A DNA stretch of 15,896 nt from JBOHNM01 sp050730675. GTDB taxonomy: Bacteria; Planctomycetota; Phycisphaerae; Phycisphaerales; UBA1924. Both the position numbers and the translations under genes were made by a program. A model generated the notes under the pieces. The model was not told the DNA's origin, did not search any database, and was given only the letters and a program-made list of their open reading frames with translations. The stretch covers positions 1 to 15,896 of the forward strand of contig JBOHNM010000097.1 of NCBI GenBank assembly GCA_050730675.1, in the 5' to 3' direction. Shown one piece after another: positions 13,088 to 15,896 of the stretch (positions are counted from its first letter, which is position 1; each line of letters opens with the position of its first letter).

Positions 13088-14185
13088 TCAATACGTCGAG
13101 TGGATCGATTGCGCCCCGCGCTCCTTGCGGGCCGCCTCGATGATCCGCTCGGCCGTCCGCACGTTCGCAAGGCCGGCCCTCGCGTCGATCTCCGGGTGGC
13201 GGCCTTCCTTCACCGCGTCGATGAACGACTGGATCTCCATCACGATCGGCTCGCCCTCATCGACCTGCAGTTCCTCGATCTGAACGAGGTCCTGCCACTT
13301 CACGTTGGTCAGGTCGTCACCCTGGCGGAGCTGCTCGCGCACCTGGCGCATCTGCTCCTCGTTCGCCAATCGGCGGATGATCGAGCCGGCCTTGGCGCCG
13401 TAGTCGATCTTCACGTACGCGTTCTCGCCCGTAATCCGCGTGATCCGCTCGGTCTTGAACGCCAGGCGCGAACTTGTCACGTTCGCCACGCACGTGCCGT
13501 ACGGTCGGCGGAAGACCAGCCGCGCGCTGCAGATGTCCTCGTGCTCGGTGATCACCGGCACGCCGCTGGCGTAGACCTCGTCGGGCTCGGCGCCGTCCAT
13601 CAGCATGATGATGACGTCCAAGTCGTGGATCATCATGTCCATCACCACGCTGGTATCGATCGACCGGAACGTCATCGGGCTCACCCGCGACATCTCCATG
13701 AACCGCGGCACGATCGGCAGGCCCGTCCCCTGTTCTTTCTTCAGCGCCCGCATGATTGGGTTGAAGCGCTCGATGTGCCCGACCATCAGGATCGCCCCCG
13801 ACGCATCGGCCGCAGCTTTGATTCTCTCCGCCTCGGCGACGTCCCCCGCCAGCGGCTTCTCGATCAGGCACGCCACGCCCGCGCGCAGCAGCGGCTCGGC
13901 CATCGCCCGGTGGTGCGTCGTCGGCACGGCGATCGACACCACATCAACGCCCTGCTTGAGGAGCGTCTCGACCGACGCGAGCCCCTTGCACCCGTACTGC
14001 TCGGCGAAGCTCTCGGCGCGATCTGGGTCGGCATCCACCACGCCCACAAGCTGCGTGTCGGCCAGTTGCGAATACACCCGCGCGTGGTGACGCCCCATCC
14101 GCCCGACACCCACAACCCCGGCACGCAACTTCTTGCGGCCCTTGGCTTCAACCTCAACAGCGCGTCCGGCGGTGGAAATGCTCAT
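13088..14185 (-). CDS. Gfo/Idh/MocA family NAD(P)-dependent oxidoreductase
   Basis: Sugar- or nucleotide-sugar oxidoreductase of 365 aa. Rossmann fold with G-x-G-x-x-G at 26-31 (GVGRMG), VVDADP at 49-54, the family's EKP motif at 109-111 (CLIEKPLAG), GHIERFNP at 136-143 and MMIHDLDVI at 184-192, whose H187 and D190 are typical of the active site. The GHIERFNP form is shared with enzymes acting on UDP-N-acetylglucosamine derivatives, such as the UDP-GlcNAc 3-dehydrogenase of the 2,3-diamino-sugar lipid A route (GnnA); that substrate is only a suggestion, since no aminotransferase or lpx gene is in the window. I chose the ATG at 14185; a GTG at 14194 adds three residues. It follows thioredoxin by 76 bp on the same strand. 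Confidence 0.88.
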   Translation of the reverse strand: MSISTAGRAVEVEAKGRKKLRAGVVGVGRMGRHHARVYSQLADTQLVGVVDADPDRAESFAEQYGCKGLASVETLLKQGVDVVSIAVPTTHHRAMAEPLLRAGVACLIEKPLAGDVAEAERIKAAADASGAILMVGHIERFNPIMRALKKEQGTGLPIVPRFMEMSRVSPMTFRSIDTSVVMDMMIHDLDVIIMLMDGAEPDEVYASGVPVITEHEDICSARLVFRRPYGTCVANVTSSRLAFKTERITRITGENAYVKIDYGAKAGSIIRRLANEEQMRQVREQLRQGDDLTNVKWQDLVQIEELQVDEGEPIVMEIQSFIDAVKEGRHPEIDARAGLANVRTAERIIEAARKERGAQSIHSTY

Positions 14186-14261
14186 GCCCCTCACCCGTGA
14201 ATCGCGGCGATCCTGCCGCTCGGTTGCCCGCCCACGGGCCGATCGACATCCGGAACAAACC

Positions 14262-14588
14262 TTACGCTGAAGCCAGTGCGCTGGCGTACTCGGTCTCGGG
14301 GCGCACGCCCACGAACTTGTTGACGACCTGCCCGTTCTTGAACAGGATCACCGTCGGGATCGCGCTGATCCCGAACTTGACGGCGGTGTTGATGCTGTTG
14401 TCCGTGTTGACCTTGCCCACCTTGACCTTGCCCGCGTACTGGTCCGCGAGTTTCTCGATCAGAGGGGTCAGCGCCCGGCACGGCCCGCACCACTCGGCCC
14501 AGAAATCCACCAGCACCGGCGTGCCGCTCTTGAGCACCTCGGCGTCGAAATTGGCATCCGTGAATTCTTTAACGTTCGCGCTGGCCAT
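14262..14588 (-). CDS. trxA: Thioredoxin
   Basis: Cytoplasmic disulfide reductase of 108 aa. Active site W33-C34-G35-P36-C37 in FWAEWCGPCRAL, partner cis-proline P78 in SAIPTVILFKNG, and the usual closing G-V-x-P-E segment. Length and order are those of canonical thioredoxin 1, with no signal peptide. The ATG at 14588 is backed by a strong GGAGG 6 nt upstream. It is first in a minus-strand pair with the oxidoreductase; the intervening 76 bp hold a small GCCCG/CGGGC hairpin at 14227-14240. It is divergent from the 14823 membrane gene across 234 bp. Confidence 0.95.
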   Translation of the reverse strand: MASANVKEFTDANFDAEVLKSGTPVLVDFWAEWCGPCRALTPLIEKLADQYAGKVKVGKVNTDNSINTAVKFGISAIPTVILFKNGQVVNKFVGVRPETEYASALASA

Positions 14589-14822
14589 GGTCGGCCTCCG
14601 GAAGGTATATCTATCACACCCGATTTCCCGGCCCACGCTGGCCCCGGGAGAGGATGCTAAGCCCTTGGACGCTGGATTCAAGCCGAAGGTTCATCCGCGG
14701 GAAGACGGGCACCACCCGGGTATCGCGGCACTCGCAGGTACCCCCCTCCCCCACGCTGTAGCATGCCCGTTGGCCGACTTCGATCCCCCACGCCCCCACC
14801 TCCCACCCGAGGACGTCCCCCC

Positions 14823-15362
14823 ATGTCGAAGTACACCGACAAAGTGAAAGCGGAGTTCCGCGAGCTCGTCCCCATCACGATCTTCTTCTTCCTCGCCCTG
14901 CAGATGCTCGCCCTCACGCAGTCGCTGATGCTGCGGACCTACGGCATCCCCGTGCACTCGTTCCTCGAAGCGGCCCTGGGCGCCCTGGTCATCGCCAAGG
15001 TCGTCGCCGTCGCCGACCACATCCCCTTCATCAACCTCTACCCCCAGCGGCCGCTGGCGTACAACGTCGTCTGGAAGACGCTCATCTACTTCGCGGCGTC
15101 GTTCGTCGTCCGCTACGCCGAAAAGCTCTTCCACACCTGGCGCGAGGTCGGCGGCAGCTTCGCCGATGCCAACACCGCGCTGCTCGATCGGATCGTCTGG
15201 CCCCACTTCTGGTGCGTGCAGATGTGGCTGCTGGTGCTGCTGGCCCTGTGCTGCTCGGTCCGCGAGCTCGCCCGGGCACTGGGCCACGGCCGCGTGGTCC
15301 GGATGTTCTTCCGCGACCCTCCGCCAAAGAAGTTCGCCACCGAGGGCGGGGGGGCAGGGTGA
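14823..15362 (+). CDS. Four-TM membrane protein of unknown function
   Basis: Product of 179 aa with hydrophobic helices at about 16-37, 45-66, 82-97 and 128-148. Distinct motifs are KAEFRELVPITIFFFLALQM at 9-28, ADHIPFINLYPQRPLAYNVV at 64-83 and DRIVWPHFWCVQMWL at 122-136, then a basic tail. I have the impression of similar uncharacterised membrane proteins in several phyla with the same F-I-N-x-Y/F-P and W-P-H-F-W signatures, but I know no function. The ATG at 14823 has GAGGA about 9 nt upstream; the longer frame from 14763 adds only a Pro/Arg leader. The preceding gap 14589-14822 shows no other gene. Confidence 0.78.
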   Translation: MSKYTDKVKAEFRELVPITIFFFLALQMLALTQSLMLRTYGIPVHSFLEAALGALVIAKVVAVADHIPFINLYPQRPLAYNVVWKTLIYFAASFVVRYAEKLFHTWREVGGSFADANTALLDRIVWPHFWCVQMWLLVLLALCCSVRELARALGHGRVVRMFFRDPPPKKFATEGGGAG

Positions 15363-15390
15363 CACAGCGGAAGGCGGGTTTGGCCGGGGG

Positions 15391-15415
15391 CTTCGGCAAC
15401 GAGCCTCGACCGAAG
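15391..15415. terminator. Weak hairpin after the 14823 gene
   Basis: Six-bp arms CTTCGG and CCGAAG flank a 13-base loop, 28 bp after the stop codon. There is no T-tract; it could be a terminator or a chance pairing in GC-rich DNA. Confidence 0.2.
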
Positions 15416-15453
15416 TGAGCGGGGTGGGGCGCGAGGCGTGATAAGCTCACCGC

Positions 15454-15896
15454 ATGCGCTGGCGGCCATCATCCTCACGCAGGGACACAAAGACGGGCCG
15501 CAAGCGGCGGATGGCGGGGTGGTTCCTTCTTGTGCTCGGCGTGCTGATCACGGGTGTGTGGGGGGCATCGCGGTGGTGGTGGGTTGGATACTGGGGGTCG
15601 GAGTGGGGCATTGGCGTGGGTTCGGGCATGATCGACGGGGTGTACCCAGGGACACTCGGGTCAAGTAACGTCGGGTGGTCGGTTTGGACGCCACCTCCGG
15701 AAATGCAATATTGGCGGTGGAGTGCGAGCGACAACCTACGGCATCCCGATCGTTTCATGCATATGTGCCTCTGGCCCTTCGCCCTCGCCTCGCTGCTCGG
15801 CGGCGGGTGGCTGGTGTGGTCGGGGCGGCGGGCGCGGAAGAGGGCGATGACTGGCGTGTGCGGCAAGTGCGGCTACGACCTGGCGGGGCTGGCAGC
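15454..15896 (+). CDS. Membrane protein with C-terminal zinc-ribbon start, cut by the window edge
   Basis: The frame is open from the ATG at 15454 to the right edge (147 codons). An Arg-rich N-terminus precedes a membrane helix (WFLLVLGVLITGVWGA, about 23-38). A Trp/Gly-rich exported or loop region follows, with four Trp around 40-50 and several more up to about 95. A second helix lies at about 109-124, and then an RRARKR stretch leads into VCGKCGYDLAGLA. C-x-x-C-G-Y-D-L-x-G-L is a zinc-ribbon opening seen repeatedly in planctomycete membrane proteins, where a second C-P-x-C pair normally follows; that part lies beyond the edge. A later ATG at 15511 (MAGWFLLV) is an alternative start. Function unknown. 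Confidence 0.7.
   Translation, partial: MRWRPSSSRRDTKTGRKRRMAGWFLLVLGVLITGVWGASRWWWVGYWGSEWGIGVGSGMIDGVYPGTLGSSNVGWSVWTPPPEMQYWRWSASDNLRHPDRFMHMCLWPFALASLLGGGWLVWSGRRARKRAMTGVCGKCGYDLAGLA

Noticed and set aside
12009..13091. 360-codon minus-strand frame
   Set aside because: Antisense to the secreted dockerin-like protein, which has a signal peptide, ribosome-binding site and recognisable C-terminal repeats.
13100..14200. 366-codon plus-strand frame rich in His, Asp and Arg
   Set aside because: Antisense to the Gfo/Idh/MocA oxidoreductase; composition is typical of complement of GC-rich codons.
14227..14240. GCCCG/CGGGC hairpin between thioredoxin and the oxidoreductase as a terminator
   Set aside because: Five-bp stem with no T-tract; such pairings are common by chance at this GC content.

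Overview
The window looks like chromosomal DNA of a GC-rich planctomycete, most likely of the class Phycisphaerae. The main clues are a secreted protein ending in the GC-type dockerin-like module (paired D-G-x-L-T-A-D-D repeats, terminal Gly-Cys), a right-edge membrane protein with the C-G-K-C-G-Y-D-L zinc-ribbon start, a ComM with poly-Gly and acidic inserts, and strongly C-ending codons in most genes. The assignment is inferred from family knowledge, not from a search. I saw no rRNA, tRNA, CRISPR array or transposase. No stretch above 300 bases lacks a gene; the largest gaps are 985-1225, 3877-4085 and 5708-5937.

Layout. 1-984 (minus): nuoJ, complex I subunit J, cut by the left edge. 1226-2454 (plus): pgsA-pgpA, overlapping by 4 bp, two consecutive steps of phosphatidylglycerol synthesis. 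2543-4379 (minus): a run of small genes, comprising a 97-aa helical protein, a BamE/SmpA-like lipoprotein, a DUF3309 membrane protein, a DUF3185 membrane protein broken by an in-frame TGA, and a 77-aa Ala-rich helical protein. 4549-5707 (plus): a truncated stand-alone PAS protein and a NarL/FixJ response regulator. 5938-6940 (plus): a two-TM protein and a glycine-zipper protein. Together 2.5-6.9 kb resembles an envelope-stress island of small membrane proteins with its own regulator. A 30-bp promoter-like element occurs twice in it, with a weaker third match ahead of the 5938 gene.

7111-9230 (minus): comM overlapping a small membrane protein by 4 bp. comM carries a 40-bp near-perfect palindrome inside a non-conserved insert. 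9314-10894 (plus): a ketoglutarate-semialdehyde-type aldehyde dehydrogenase whose codon usage changes abruptly near its 3' end. 10987-11748 (plus): an unrecognised 253-aa protein. 11913-13031 (plus): the secreted Ig-like/dockerin-like protein. 13088-14588 (minus): thioredoxin followed by a Gfo/Idh/MocA oxidoreductase. 14823-15362 and 15454-edge (plus): two membrane proteins of unknown role.

The best leads are the nonsense codon at the conserved Trp of the DUF3185 gene, the palindrome embedded in comM, the repeated promoter-like element around the small-protein/regulator island, and the compositional switch inside the aldehyde dehydrogenase. I found no complete new defence or mobile system.
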